A stretch of DNA of 64,000 bases from Sungkyunkwania multivorans (GCF_042675645.1 NZ_JBHTJH010000004.1:372001-436000), one strand, 5' to 3'. Positions 1-9,755 are shown, counted from the stretch's first letter. A program made the numbers and translations. The notes: generated from the letters alone by a model not told the origin.

Positions 1-30
1 ATCACAGCAATTCAAGCGCAAGGAATTTAA
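1..30 (+). CDS. pta: Phosphate acetyltransferase, C-terminal end (partial)
   Basis: The first ten codons read ITAIQAQGI and stop at 28-30. This resembles the conserved C-terminal tail of phosphate acetyltransferase. The acetate kinase gene follows 22 bases later, which is the usual pta-ackA arrangement. Only the tail is visible, so the call depends on the short match and on the neighbour. Confidence 0.7.
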   Translation: MTAIQAQGI

Positions 31-52
31 ATTATTAAGTACCATTCTTTAC

Positions 53-1243
53 ATGAAAATTTTAATCATCAACTCGGGAAGTTCATCCATAAAGTATCAA
101 TTGATACAAATGCCAGACGAGATAGTGATCTGCACCGGATTGGTGGAACGAATAGGATTGGAAGACTCGATGATCCATCATCAAACTTCGAACAATAGGA
201 TTGAAGGCAAGATCGAGGCCAAAGATCACAAACAAGGCCTGGAAGGCATTGCCAAGATTTTGTTGGACCCGAAGAATGCGGTGATCAGGTCCACGGACGA
301 AATAGCGGTCGTTGGCCATCGGGTGGTACACGGCGGAAGTTCTTTTTCCCAAACCGTATTTATCGATTCCGAGGTAAAAGAAAAGATCCAAAGTCTATTT
401 TCATTGGCGCCATTGCACAACCCTCCCAATTTTGAAGGCATTGTTGTTGCCGAAGAGACCTTTCCCGCTGCTAAGCAAGTTGCCGTTTTTGATACCGCCT
501 TTCACCAGACCATTCCAGAGGTTGCCCATAGATACGCCATTCCAAAGAAGTTATCTGATGAACGAAAGATCAGGCTGTATGGTTTTCACGGAACGAGTCA
601 TAAATATGTGTCTCAGAAGGCCATTGAATTCTTGGGAAAGAGCGAAAGTAAGGTGATCAGCATCCACCTTGGAAATGGTTGTAGTATGAGTGCTATCAAA
701 AATGGTAAAAGCATCGACCACTCACTTGGTTTTGGACCTATGAATGGATTGATCATGGGAACACGCAGTGGCGATATCGACCAATCGGTGATCTTTTATC
801 TGATGGATCGCTTGAAACTTTCCTCGAAAGAGGTCAGTGACATCTTGCAAAGGCAAAGCGGGATGTATGGGCTTACTGGGTATAGCGATTTACGCGAAAT
901 AGAAGAACAGGCGGAAAAGGGAAATAAGGATTGTGAGTTGGCATTGGCGATGAGCGCCTACCGCATAAAGAAATACATCGGCAGTTATGTGGCCGCGATG
1001 AATGGCTTGGACGCCATCGTTTTTACTGCAGGAATTGGTGAGAACTCATCCACCATGCGAAGCTTGGTCTGCCAGGATATGGAGGTCTTTGGAATAGTAT
1101 TGGATGAAAAACGGAATGGTATTCGATCTCCAGAGATTCGAGAGATCGGTCATGTTACTTCCAAAATCAAGGTCTTGGTAATCCCCACAAATGAGGAATT
1201 GGAGATCGCTCGGCAAAGCTTTCAATTGTTGATGAACGATTAA
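53..1243 (+). CDS. ackA: Acetate kinase
   Basis: The 396-residue length is normal for acetate kinase (ATP + acetate to acetyl phosphate + ADP). It has the N-terminal ASKHA phosphate loop (IINSGSSSIKYQL, with Asn7), the FDTAFHQTIP signature with the catalytic-region Asp near residue 147, the HLGNG nucleotide loop near residue 204, GTRSGDID, and the C-terminal FTAGIGENSS segment. It lies directly behind the pta tail and is probably co-transcribed with it. Together they interconvert acetyl-CoA and acetate in the cytoplasm. The ATG is the only sensible start. Confidence 0.97.
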   Translation: MKILIINSGSSSIKYQLIQMPDEIVICTGLVERIGLEDSMIHHQTSNNRIEGKIEAKDHKQGLEGIAKILLDPKNAVIRSTDEIAVVGHRVVHGGSSFSQTVFIDSEVKEKIQSLFSLAPLHNPPNFEGIVVAEETFPAAKQVAVFDTAFHQTIPEVAHRYAIPKKLSDERKIRLYGFHGTSHKYVSQKAIEFLGKSESKVISIHLGNGCSMSAIKNGKSIDHSLGFGPMNGLIMGTRSGDIDQSVIFYLMDRLKLSSKEVSDILQRQSGMYGLTGYSDLREIEEQAEKGNKDCELALAMSAYRIKKYIGSYVAAMNGLDAIVFTAGIGENSSTMRSLVCQDMEVFGIVLDEKRNGIRSPEIREIGHVTSKIKVLVIPTNEELEIARQSFQLLMND

Positions 1244-1336
1244 AAATACCATTTATCGATATCATAGATCTTACGGTCGTTCAAAGTCTGGTTGATCAAA
1301 TCAGGACGTATATTTATCATAAAACAGATAATAATC

Positions 1337-1549
1337 ATGAAAACACAAAACAAAGTATTACTTGGTTTGTCTTTGGTTTTGGCTTTTGCCTGTACCGATC
1401 AAAAGAAAAAGGAGGAGCAGCAAAAACAGCTGGATCAAGCCGTCGAACAGATCGAGTCTGTAGAATCTGAGCTAGAGGCCATTTCCGAAGAAGTGGAGGA
1501 CAAGGCCCAAGAGGTCAACAAATCGTTAAAAGAATTAGATAGCATTTAA
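1337..1549 (+). CDS. Small lipoprotein, charged coiled coil
   Basis: This is a 70-residue protein when started at the ATG at 1337. That start puts a signal peptide ending in an LAFAC lipobox at the N terminus (Cys about residue 19), and a longer upstream start would spoil this. The mature part is almost entirely Lys/Glu/Gln heptad-like sequence (QLDQAVEQIESVESELEAI), which predicts one long helix or coiled coil, as in Lpp-like envelope spacers. The next gene, 11 bases downstream, is also a charged coiled coil, so the two probably form an operon. No specific function can be assigned. Confidence 0.7.
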   Translation: MKTQNKVLLGLSLVLAFACTDQKKKEEQQKQLDQAVEQIESVESELEAISEEVEDKAQEVNKSLKELDSI

Positions 1550-1560
1550 AAAAAGTTAAG

Positions 1561-2208
1561 ATGAAGAATTTAGGAATACTTTTAGTGTTTTTACTCTCTT
1601 TTCTTGTAGGCGGAAATCAATATACTTTCGCCCAAGGAAAATCCAAAGAAAAGAAGGAGCAAATAAAACAGAAAAAAGAGAAGGGTAAGGAGGCCAATGA
1701 AAAAGCGAAAGAGGCTAAAGAAAAGGCTGAGAAGAAAATAAAGGAAGCCAAGGAAGAGGCTGATGAAAAGGCCGAAGAGGCCGAAGAAGCGCTCGAAGAG
1801 AAGAAAGAGAAGGCAAAGGAGAAGGCTGAGAAGATAAAGGAGAAAAAGGAAAAGGAAATCAAAGGCAATGCCTACGGACGAAATAAGGGTGAGCTTTCTG
1901 GAAGGGAATTTGGCCAAGCCAGAGCATCGGAGGCTAGAGCAAAAATAAAGGAGCAAGAAAAGCGGCTGGCAGCTCATGAAGAGACCGTAGAGAACGGAAG
2001 AGAAAAGATCGCCAAAGCGAGGGAAAAGGTAAGGAGACAACGCCAAGAGAAAGAGATCACCGAAGAAGAAGCAGCGGAAAAAGAAGAGAAAATAAAAAAG
2101 GCGGAAGAGGAAGTCATCGAACTAGAAGAGGTGATAAAGAAGGAGAAGAGCGTTATCGAAAAGCAGAAGAAAGTGCTAAAGGATATTATGTTTCCTGATG
2201 CCAATTAA
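1561..2208 (+). CDS. Exported Lys/Glu-rich coiled-coil protein
   Basis: This protein has 215 residues. An N-terminal signal peptide (MKNLGILLVFLLSFLVGG...TFAQG) is followed by a mature chain built almost wholly of K, E and A in coiled-coil register, such as repeated KEKAEKIKEKKEKE-type segments. A short less-charged stretch at about residues 100-120 (GNAYGRNKGELSGREFG) separates two helical regions. It is probably periplasmic. It follows the small lipoprotein gene closely and ends before a good terminator. A structural envelope role is likely, but the family is not recognised and low-complexity sequence makes homology unreliable. Confidence 0.7.
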   Translation: MKNLGILLVFLLSFLVGGNQYTFAQGKSKEKKEQIKQKKEKGKEANEKAKEAKEKAEKKIKEAKEEADEKAEEAEEALEEKKEKAKEKAEKIKEKKEKEIKGNAYGRNKGELSGREFGQARASEARAKIKEQEKRLAAHEETVENGREKIAKAREKVRRQRQEKEITEEEAAEKEEKIKKAEEEVIELEEVIKKEKSVIEKQKKVLKDIMFPDAN

Positions 2209-2229
2209 CAATTGCTAACAAACAAATGG

Positions 2230-2256
2230 AAGCGCTCTGCAAAGAGCGCTTTTTTT
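2230..2256 (+). terminator. Rho-independent terminator
   Basis: An AAGCGCTCT / AGAGCGCTT stem with a short loop is followed by a run of T. It sits behind the coiled-coil gene. It also lies upstream of the lipoprotein start at 2298, which argues against extending that gene to an earlier ATG. Confidence 0.85.
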
Positions 2257-2297
2257 GTACATTGTTTTGTCCTTATTTTGAATTCATTTCAAAACTT

Positions 2298-3521
2298 ATG
2301 AAGAAATTTCTTTTATCCGTTATCGTTATCGCATGTCTTTCTTGCAAGAATGAGAATAACAATTCAGCACCAAAATCGGGCACATGGCGTGCCACACTTA
2401 CCGTTCAAGACAATGAGACGCTACCCTTTATTTTTGAATATACTCCAAGCGGAACGGTCAAGATCTTCAATGCCGAGGAAGTGATCGAGGTGGACGAAGT
2501 GATGCTGAAAGGAGATTCGATCTATATTCGACCACCGGTCTTTGAAGGCTATATTGCTGGCACGTTTACAGAACAAAGTATACAAGGACAATTCATAAAG
2601 CCAAGTTTAGATAGGATCGTTCCTTTCAAGGCCGAATATGGCAATGAAGATCGTTTCGACATCATCGACACTCCAAAAGTGACAATTTCAGGAACTTGGG
2701 AGACGGTTTTCAGCCCAGAGAGTGATAAGGACAGCTATATTGCCAAAGGAATTTTCAACCAAGAAAAAGATAAAGTGACGGGAACCTTTCGCACGACCAC
2801 TGGAGATTATCGCTACCTGGAAGGAGTGGTGGATGGAAATGAGTTAAGACTTTCCACTTTCGATGGGGCGCATGCATTTCTTTTTACAGCAGCTGTGACC
2901 GATAGCACCATGAGCGGAACGTTTTATTCTGGAAATCATTGGAAAGAGCCTTTCGTCGCAAAAAGAAATCCCAATTATGAGCTTCCCGATGAGCATACAC
3001 TGACCTTTTTGAAAGAAGGTTATGACCGCTTGGGTTTTAGCTTTCCCAATGAAGATGGTCACATGGTCTCCTTGTCTGATAAGGAATTTAAAAACAAGGT
3101 CGTGGTCGTTCAGATAATGGGTACTTGGTGTCCCAACTGTTTGGATGAAAGCAAGTATTATTCCGAATTTTATAAGCAGCATAAAGATCAGGATGTTGCG
3201 TTTGTTGCTTTGGCCTTCGAGTATGCAAAGACCCAAGAACTTGCATGGCAGCGTATTAACAGACTAAAGGAGCATTTGAGAATAGATTATCCCATATTGC
3301 TAGCCCAATATGGAACTTCAGACAAGCAAAAGGCCAATGAAAAACTCCCGATGCTCAATCATATATTATCATACCCTACAAGTATCTTTATCGATAAAAA
3401 GGGCCAGGTAAGAAAGGTCCACACTGGTTTCAACGGTCCCGCCACGGGAGAAAAATACCATGAATTCAAGCACGAGTTCGAAGATTTTCTCGAACAACTG
3501 TCATCGGAAGAATCGCTTTAA
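2298..3521 (+). CDS. TlpA-like thioredoxin-fold lipoprotein
   Basis: This is a 407-residue protein starting at the ATG at 2298, giving a lipoprotein signal (MKKFLLSVIVIACLSC). An earlier in-frame ATG would run through a terminator. The first half (about 20-240) is a beta-rich domain with repeated GTW/GTF motifs, like the DUF4369-type front domains of Bacteroidota TlpA proteins. The second half is an AhpC/TSA-Redoxin fold with the active site WCPNC (Cys278 and Cys281 by codon count). It is probably an outer- or inner-membrane-anchored periplasmic thiol-disulfide oxidoreductase. The substrate is unknown. It stands alone between a terminator and the next gene. Confidence 0.88.
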   Translation: MKKFLLSVIVIACLSCKNENNNSAPKSGTWRATLTVQDNETLPFIFEYTPSGTVKIFNAEEVIEVDEVMLKGDSIYIRPPVFEGYIAGTFTEQSIQGQFIKPSLDRIVPFKAEYGNEDRFDIIDTPKVTISGTWETVFSPESDKDSYIAKGIFNQEKDKVTGTFRTTTGDYRYLEGVVDGNELRLSTFDGAHAFLFTAAVTDSTMSGTFYSGNHWKEPFVAKRNPNYELPDEHTLTFLKEGYDRLGFSFPNEDGHMVSLSDKEFKNKVVVVQIMGTWCPNCLDESKYYSEFYKQHKDQDVAFVALAFEYAKTQELAWQRINRLKEHLRIDYPILLAQYGTSDKQKANEKLPMLNHILSYPTSIFIDKKGQVRKVHTGFNGPATGEKYHEFKHEFEDFLEQLSSEESL

Positions 3522-3677
3522 CATAAATTGGTGTTAAACTTCAGGTCGTTTAACAAGGCCCTTCGATTTTTTAACAGGACTGTAACACCCACCACCGACA
3601 TTCCTTGTTAATTTCAGTATTAATTATACATCAAGTATATCGACCAAACTGATTTATAAACTTTAACAACCAATCAA

Positions 3678-4790
3678 ATGAAACAGACGTATCAAAAGCT
3701 CTTAGGGGGCTTTATGCTTGCATTTGCTGTATGCTCTTTCCAATTTGCAAATGCACAATTGAACACTCCTCGCGGCAGTCAGATGGCCAAAACCATGCAA
3801 CGGGTTGGAATCACCGACATTTACGTGAAATATTCACGACCTCAAGTAAACGATCGAGAGATCTGGGGCAATCTTGTTCCTTATGGCATGAACAATCTCG
3901 GTTTTGGTACTGCCAAGGAATCGCCATGGCGAGCTGGGGCCAATGAGAACACCACCATCACCTTTAATGATGCTGTCACCGTAGGAGGAAAGAAAGTTCC
4001 AGCGGGTACTTATGGATATCATTTGATCGTTAACGAGGATGATACGGCTACGGTCATTCTTTCGAGTGACTCAGGCTCGTGGGGAAGCTATTTTTATGAC
4101 CCTGCAAACGACGTCGCACGTGTTGACATCAAAACAGAAACAGTACCCCACAGAGAATTTCTAACCTTCGAGTTCACCGAAGTGAACCCTAACGACGCCA
4201 CACTTGCACTGATCTGGGAGAAAAAGGCATTTCCGCTTAAGATAGAGGTGGATGTGAAAGATATTGTCCTTGCCGATATTCGTGAGAAACTAACGAATTC
4301 TCCTGGGTTCAATCGCCAGTCTTGGGAACAGGCTGCGCAGTATGCATTGAATAACGGTGGTGATCTGAACGAGGCACTTGCTTGGGTCGATGCGGCCATC
4401 GCGGGACAATTCTTTAGCCAAAAGACCTTTAATAATCTTGGCATCAAAGCACAGATATTAATGAAACAGGGCAAGAAAGAGGAGGCCTTTGCTATGATGG
4501 ACGAAGCTAGAGAAATGGGCACAGTGCTTCAGGTGCACCAAATGGGAAGACAATTGATCGCACTCGACCAAAAGCAGAAGGCACTTGAAGTATTCAAGTT
4601 CAATGCGAAAAAGAACAAAGATACTTGGCCTGTCCACTACGGCATGGCAAGAGGACTTTCGGCCATCGGAAAACATAAAGAGGCCCTGAAACATCTAAAG
4701 ATCGCGCTAAACAATGCACCGAATAAGCCAAATAAGGATGCAATTGTTGCAGGAATTGCCAAACTGGAGAAAGGAGAAGACATCAATTAA
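3678..4790 (+). CDS. DUF2911 domain protein with C-terminal TPR repeats
   Basis: This is a 370-residue exported protein with a signal peptide ending ...FANAQ. Residues about 28-195 match the DUF2911 pattern seen widely in Bacteroidota (SRPQVNDREIWG, PYGMNNLGFGTAKESPWRAGANENTTI, VPAGTYGYHLI). Residues about 210-365 form helical TPR-like repeats (ALAWVDAAIAG, KKEEAFAMMDEAREMG, GKHKEALKHLKIAL). It is probably periplasmic. The biochemical role of DUF2911 is unknown. It is a single-gene unit with its own terminator. Confidence 0.88.
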   Translation: MKQTYQKLLGGFMLAFAVCSFQFANAQLNTPRGSQMAKTMQRVGITDIYVKYSRPQVNDREIWGNLVPYGMNNLGFGTAKESPWRAGANENTTITFNDAVTVGGKKVPAGTYGYHLIVNEDDTATVILSSDSGSWGSYFYDPANDVARVDIKTETVPHREFLTFEFTEVNPNDATLALIWEKKAFPLKIEVDVKDIVLADIREKLTNSPGFNRQSWEQAAQYALNNGGDLNEALAWVDAAIAGQFFSQKTFNNLGIKAQILMKQGKKEEAFAMMDEAREMGTVLQVHQMGRQLIALDQKQKALEVFKFNAKKNKDTWPVHYGMARGLSAIGKHKEALKHLKIALNNAPNKPNKDAIVAGIAKLEKGEDIN

Positions 4791-4811
4791 AAAATCGAAC
4801 ATAATCATACG

Positions 4812-4843
4812 AAACGCCCTACAATAATTATAGGGCGTTTTTA
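4812..4843 (+). terminator. Rho-independent terminator
   Basis: A perfect AAACGCCCTA / TAGGGCGTTT stem is followed by T-rich sequence, just behind the DUF2911 gene. Confidence 0.9.
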
Positions 4844-4974
4844 TTTGGAGACAAAATTTATGAACATGTCTATATGTTTATAAATATCTAATTATCAATA
4901 TTATAATAGAAATATTGGTAATTAGATCGCGTTGTTAACAATTCCATTAACGATTTCGTAACATTCCGCGAGTG

Positions 4975-5002
4975 TTGTGTTTGTTTTCTAACAGTAATTT
5001 TA
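4975..5002 (+). promoter_or_regulatory. Putative Bacteroidota-type promoter
   Basis: TTG at 4975-4977 and TAATTTTA at 4995-5002 are separated by 17 bases. This is one base off the TAnnTTTG -7 element. The predicted transcript starts about 30 bases before the nuclease ATG. Confidence 0.4.
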
Positions 5003-5036
5003 GAGAGCTGACTATTAACTAAACAACACGACAACT

Positions 5037-7385
5037 ATGAAAAGAACACTACTCTGGTGTTTTTTGTTGGCATCGTTCTTGGGATATGCTCAGATCCCCA
5101 GCTATTATAACGATGTTAACTTAAACCTTTCTGGAACACAGTTAAAAGATGAGCTCGCTGTGAAGGTCATCACCACACACACCAACAACCTGTCTTACAC
5201 ACCTGGGGTTTGGGACGCCTTGAAACAGACCGATCTTAATCCTGCAAATTCGTCACAAGTCCTGCTCATTTATGGATGGAATGATAGCGATAGCGACATT
5301 ACCAATGACCGAACACGTGGAGTCAACGATAATGGCGGTGGCACTGGCGTTTGGAATCGAGAGCATGTGTATGCAAAATCGCTTGCCAATCCTGACCTTG
5401 GAACTTCTGGACCAGGAGCGGATGCACATAATTTGCGTCCCTGCGATGCACAACGAAACTCCTCTCGAAGCAATCGCAGGTTTGCCGATGGCAGCGGTAA
5501 TTCGGGTATTACACCGCAAGGATATTGGTATCCTGGCGACGAGTGGAAAGGGGATGTCGCTCGGATGATGATGTATATGTACTTGCGCTATGATAATCAA
5601 TGTTATCCGTCTGGAGTTGGTACCGGAGCTACGGTGGCCAACGACCCAAATATGCTTCAGCTATTTCTGCAGTGGAATGCCGAAGATCCTGTTTCCCAAG
5701 TGGAAGAACAACGTAATCCTGTCTTAGAGGGGTTGCAGGGTAACCGAAATCCATTTATTGACAATCCAGCTTTTGCAACACAGATTTGGGGCGGACCGCA
5801 AGCCGAAGACAAATTTGGCTCTGGTGGTGGAGGAGACACCGAAGCACCGACCATTCCAAATGGCCTTTCTATAGCTTCGACGACCGCATCCTCGATTTCT
5901 TTGAATTGGAATCCATCTAGCGATAATGTTGCAGTAACAGGCTATGACATTTATTTGAACGGTTCATATACAGGGAGCAGCACTACGACCGACTATACCG
6001 AGTCGGGACTTATGGCTGGGACCACCTATAATTTTGCAGTTCTTGCCAAAGATGCAGCAGGCAACGCTTCTGTCTTAAGCAATACCATTGCTGCCACGAC
6101 CAATTCTTCTGGTGGCGGTAGTGGTTCAGCTACCGAATTGTTCTTTTCAGAATATGTCGAAGGGTCCTCCTATAACAAGGCGTTGGAGATCGCGAACTTC
6201 ACTGGAACCGCTGTGAACCTGTCCAATTATAGTATTAAAAAGCAAACAAACGGTTCAGGGTCTTGGTCAGCACCATTCGGGTTGGCGGGAACGCTGACCA
6301 ATTCAGCCGTCTATGTGGTAGCGCATAGTTCTGCTTCTGCCACAGTAACTGCCAAGGCAGATGTTACCACTACCGCTAGTATTATCACCTTTAACGGTAA
6401 TGATGCGGTAGGCTTGTTTAAGAACGATGTGCTGATCGATATTCTTGGAACTTTCAATGGGGGAAGCGCCAATTATGCACAGGATGTCACATTAAGAAGA
6501 AATTCGTCTACTACCTCACCAAATACGGTGTATTCAGTATCTGAATGGGATAGCTTTGCTGCGAACACCTTCGACGGTCTAGGAACCCATGCCTTGGATG
6601 GTGGTACTCCTACCACTGTTGTCTTGAATGAAGCTTACTTTGAGACGGGTTGGGATGGATGGATCGATGGAGGTGGAGATGCCTATCGCTATAACGGAAG
6701 TCGTTCTTACGAGGGAAGTTATTCTATAAGGATCAGAGATGATAGCAGTACGGCTTCTTCGATGACCTCGCCGACCTATGATATCAGCGGTTTCGACCAG
6801 ATCGAGGCGACCTTCTATTTTTACGCCTATAGCATGGAGAACGGTGAAGACTTTTGGTTCCGTTATCACAACGGAAGCTCTTGGCAAACCGTAGCAAGCT
6901 ATGCCAGAGGCGCAGATTTCGATAATAACACTTTCTATAGTGCCATTGTGATCATGGACAAAGCAGACTATAGTTTTGTTAGCAATGGTAGATTCCGCTT
7001 TCAATGTGATGCTTCGGCAAATGCCGATCAGATCTATATAGATCAAGTGACCATCAAGGGTATCACTGGGGCCTCATCTGGCAGAACGCCAATGATGGAC
7101 AACAAAAAGCATGGATTGGATCTGATCGGTTATTTGGACACTCAAGATACTATGACGGAGCAATTTATGGTATATCCTAATCCGGTAGTTGGTGGTAGAT
7201 TGTATGTGGACTTCTACGGAGAAAAAGTAGGGGCGTTTAAGATCTATAACCTGCTAGGACAAACCGTAAATCAAGGGAGTTTGTCTATAGATGCCGTTGA
7301 CGTTGGGGATTTGAACAATGGAGTATATATTCTTGAAGTGAATGATGGAGATGAGATTGAGACCATAAAATTTGTAAAACGATAA
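5037..7385 (+). CDS. Secreted endonuclease I, FN3, lamin-tail domain, T9SS sorted
   Basis: This is a 782-residue multidomain exonuclease-type secreted protein. After the signal peptide (to about residue 18, ...GYAQ) comes an endonuclease I (beta-beta-alpha metal) domain with WNREHV (W106-H110) and DAHNLRP (D129-H131), the expected catalytic region. A fibronectin III domain follows at about 268-355, a lamin-tail-like domain (ELFFSEYVEGSSYNKALEIAN) at about 364-520, and a beta-sandwich domain at about 525-675. The C terminus is a type IX sorting domain (VYPNPVVGGRLYVDF...FVKR). It is probably an extracellular or cell-surface DNase/RNase used to recover nucleotides or phosphate. It is a monocistronic unit with a promoter and a terminator. 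Confidence 0.92.
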   Translation: MKRTLLWCFLLASFLGYAQIPSYYNDVNLNLSGTQLKDELAVKVITTHTNNLSYTPGVWDALKQTDLNPANSSQVLLIYGWNDSDSDITNDRTRGVNDNGGGTGVWNREHVYAKSLANPDLGTSGPGADAHNLRPCDAQRNSSRSNRRFADGSGNSGITPQGYWYPGDEWKGDVARMMMYMYLRYDNQCYPSGVGTGATVANDPNMLQLFLQWNAEDPVSQVEEQRNPVLEGLQGNRNPFIDNPAFATQIWGGPQAEDKFGSGGGGDTEAPTIPNGLSIASTTASSISLNWNPSSDNVAVTGYDIYLNGSYTGSSTTTDYTESGLMAGTTYNFAVLAKDAAGNASVLSNTIAATTNSSGGGSGSATELFFSEYVEGSSYNKALEIANFTGTAVNLSNYSIKKQTNGSGSWSAPFGLAGTLTNSAVYVVAHSSASATVTAKADVTTTASIITFNGNDAVGLFKNDVLIDILGTFNGGSANYAQDVTLRRNSSTTSPNTVYSVSEWDSFAANTFDGLGTHALDGGTPTTVVLNEAYFETGWDGWIDGGGDAYRYNGSRSYEGSYSIRIRDDSSTASSMTSPTYDISGFDQIEATFYFYAYSMENGEDFWFRYHNGSSWQTVASYARGADFDNNTFYSAIVIMDKADYSFVSNGRFRFQCDASANADQIYIDQVTIKGITGASSGRTPMMDNKKHGLDLIGYLDTQDTMTEQFMVYPNPVVGGRLYVDFYGEKVGAFKIYNLLGQTVNQGSLSIDAVDVGDLNNGVYILEVNDGDEIETIKFVKR

Positions 7386-7431
7386 GTCGGCCGTCGATCT
7401 AATATCACGATCTCACTTATATAGGATATTG

Positions 7432-7459
7432 AAAGCCTCTCTGAATGGAGAGGCTTTTT
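7432..7459 (+). terminator. Rho-independent terminator
   Basis: An AAAGCCTCTC / GGAGAGGCTTT hairpin followed by T residues lies between two convergent genes. It serves the nuclease gene and possibly, in reverse, the peptidase gene. Confidence 0.85.
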
Positions 7460-7511
7460 ATAATTTCCTAATGAAGATGAATCCTCAATGAGCTTAGATA
7501 GTTGAGAAGTC

Positions 7512-9689
7512 TTAGTTGGATGGTTGATATTTGGGATGTTCGGTCTTCCAGAAGAGAAAGGTCATAATGTCTGCCAGCTCTTCATTTCTTTTATCGATAT
7601 CAGCCTGAAATCCGTGCCCCCCGTCAAAGTCAACCATTAACATCACATCATTGTTGGGATTTGCCTGCTCTAAACGAGCGGCAAATTTTGCAGCTTGCCA
7701 AGGCGGTACTCTGGCGTCGTTCATCCCTGCGGTAAGTAATACCGAAGGATATTTCGTTCCGTCCTTGATACTTTGGTACGCATCCATTCTTAGCAAGGCC
7801 TTAAATTCGGTGGAGTCATTGACGGTACCAAATTCCTTGACGTTGTTTTTACCATTAAGGCCAAACTCTGACCGAAGCGGATTTAATACGCCAACTCTGA
7901 TCACTGCAGCTGCATAGAGGTCTGGGCGCTCGGTGATGGCTCTACCGACGGTGATACCTCCGGCACTGGCACCCCAAAGGGCGGTTTTATTCTTTGACGT
8001 ATATTTTTCATCGATCAAATATTCTGTAGCGGCGATCAGGTCTTTCCAAGAATTGTACTTGGTCTCCTTGTATCCTGCCTTGTACCAGCTGTCACCTTTT
8101 TCACCACCACCTCTAACATGAGCTACGGCATAGATTCCTCCATTGCGTACCCAATGTAGTAGATAAGGATAAAGATACGGGCTGTTGGACCACTTGTAGG
8201 CGCCATAGGCATTGATCAGCAAGGGATTCTTGCCATTTTTCTTTAGATCCTTATTATAGATGATGGAAAGTGGCATCAACGCTCCGTCGTGCGAAGTGAT
8301 CTCGATCTCTTCTACGATAACATCACTTAATTCAGGATGGTCTTCCACTGGGGCGAGATTCTCTTTTACAAATATTTTTTCTTGCCAATTATAGAGATAG
8401 CGATCTTCATAATTGAGCCAGCCCTCTATTTTAACTTCCAAGTTGAACTGGTCCGAATTTGCGGACGAAATATTAATGCTGCCCGCGGGTGTCGGAAGAT
8501 CGATTTTTATATGTTGCCCATCTTTTAAAAGAAACAGCTTGGCATCTACACCATTTTTCGTCCGCACATAATACAAACCATCTTTCGTAACGGCGAAGTC
8601 TGTGATAACCCCATCTGGACTTTCGTCTACCATAACCTTCGGATTTATAAAATCGGGATCATCGAGGTTGGTTACGCAAATTTTAAAGTTAGAGGCGTCC
8701 CTGGCAGTTCGGTAGTAAAAGGTAGTGCTGTCGATCACATATTGTCTTATCAGTTGTGATTTGCCAAAGAGAGGAATCCATCTTCGAGCTGTATTCTCAA
8801 TATCAGCGATTCTCTTATAGAAATAATTGGAATAGCCGACACCGCCAGCTTTAGCCAACAGGTAGGGACTGTTTGGATCTGGGATAAAGATCATCGCCAG
8901 ATCCTCCTCGTTGATATCGATTTTACTACTCTTTTCCTTCGCGAAGATCACCTTGCGATCATTGGGATCTTCTCCTAATTTATGTAATATAGACTGAGTA
9001 TTGAGAAGGTAATTTTTGGCCCTACGATCTATATTAGGAATATAGGTATATGTAAAACCACTGTTATCTGGAAGCCAGCTGATACCTCCGAGTTCTGAGG
9101 GCCAGCAATTGGATATGCGGAGGTCTTCGAGTGTACGAGTCCTTACATTGAATACTACAATTTCCGAGATCTCCTCATCGTCTTTGGTTATTGCTAGGGC
9201 AATTTTAGAGGCGTCCCAACTGGGCTTTAAATATGTGATGGTGTAGCTACTGGATTCTTTTGTGGTCGTCTTCAAAAACGTAGGTGACCACAACAATTCT
9301 TCGGCATTCTCACCAATACGTCTTCGATATAGATCATAGGTTTTACTCTTGGGTAAGCGTTTTAAATAGAAATAGTATTGCTTTGCAGTATAAAGTCTCT
9401 TTACAGCTGCTTTAGAACCTTGCGTGTTATTGGTGATATTCGCTAGTAGAATATTTCTTTCTGAAATTTTCTCCAATTTTTCTGTGGAGGATCGGGTGTT
9501 TTTCTCCAACCACCGTATTACAGTACTGTCTGCTAAATTTTCAATATTTCGAAATGGATCTTGCACCGAATGCCCAAAAAATGATTCGGTCACATTGTTC
9601 GGTTCAAAGGTCATCTTTTGGTTTTTCTCATCGCTACAAGCGATTTGTATGAGTAAAGATAAAACAAGTATGCCATAGGTATTTCTCAT
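7512..9689 (-). CDS. Prolyl oligopeptidase family lipoprotein (S9A)
   Basis: This 725-residue protein starts at the ATG at 9689, giving a lipoprotein signal with ...IQIACSDE. An upstream ATG at 9734 would place 15 extra residues before it. The N-terminal half is a beta-propeller. The C-terminal half is an alpha/beta hydrolase with the triad Ser575 (WGASAGG), Asp658 (MNDARV) and His692 (DGGHGF) by codon count, matching prolyl oligopeptidases. It lies 66 bases behind a small GG-leader peptide gene on the same strand. Family members elsewhere mature ribosomal peptides, so a role in processing that peptide is possible. General periplasmic peptide degradation is the conservative reading. Confidence 0.9.
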   Translation of the reverse strand: MRNTYGILVLSLLIQIACSDEKNQKMTFEPNNVTESFFGHSVQDPFRNIENLADSTVIRWLEKNTRSSTEKLEKISERNILLANITNNTQGSKAAVKRLYTAKQYYFYLKRLPKSKTYDLYRRRIGENAEELLWSPTFLKTTTKESSSYTITYLKPSWDASKIALAITKDDEEISEIVVFNVRTRTLEDLRISNCWPSELGGISWLPDNSGFTYTYIPNIDRRAKNYLLNTQSILHKLGEDPNDRKVIFAKEKSSKIDINEEDLAMIFIPDPNSPYLLAKAGGVGYSNYFYKRIADIENTARRWIPLFGKSQLIRQYVIDSTTFYYRTARDASNFKICVTNLDDPDFINPKVMVDESPDGVITDFAVTKDGLYYVRTKNGVDAKLFLLKDGQHIKIDLPTPAGSINISSANSDQFNLEVKIEGWLNYEDRYLYNWQEKIFVKENLAPVEDHPELSDVIVEEIEITSHDGALMPLSIIYNKDLKKNGKNPLLINAYGAYKWSNSPYLYPYLLHWVRNGGIYAVAHVRGGGEKGDSWYKAGYKETKYNSWKDLIAATEYLIDEKYTSKNKTALWGASAGGITVGRAITERPDLYAAAVIRVGVLNPLRSEFGLNGKNNVKEFGTVNDSTEFKALLRMDAYQSIKDGTKYPSVLLTAGMNDARVPPWQAAKFAARLEQANPNNDVMLMVDFDGGHGFQADIDKRNEELADIMTFLFWKTEHPKYQPSN

Positions 9690-9755
9690 TCTTTGGGCAA
9701 TATAATGGATGCTAGATCGGATAGTACATTTCAAATAGTTGACGAATAGACAGAA

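Noticed and set aside
1591..2204. Minus-strand Phe/Leu- and Ser-rich frames opposite the coiled-coil gene
   Set aside because: They are complements of Lys/Glu codons; repeats of Phe/Leu or Ser are the expected artefact.
9690..9734. Upstream start for the prolyl oligopeptidase
   Set aside because: The extra 15 residues would precede a good lipoprotein signal; the ATG at 9689 is better.
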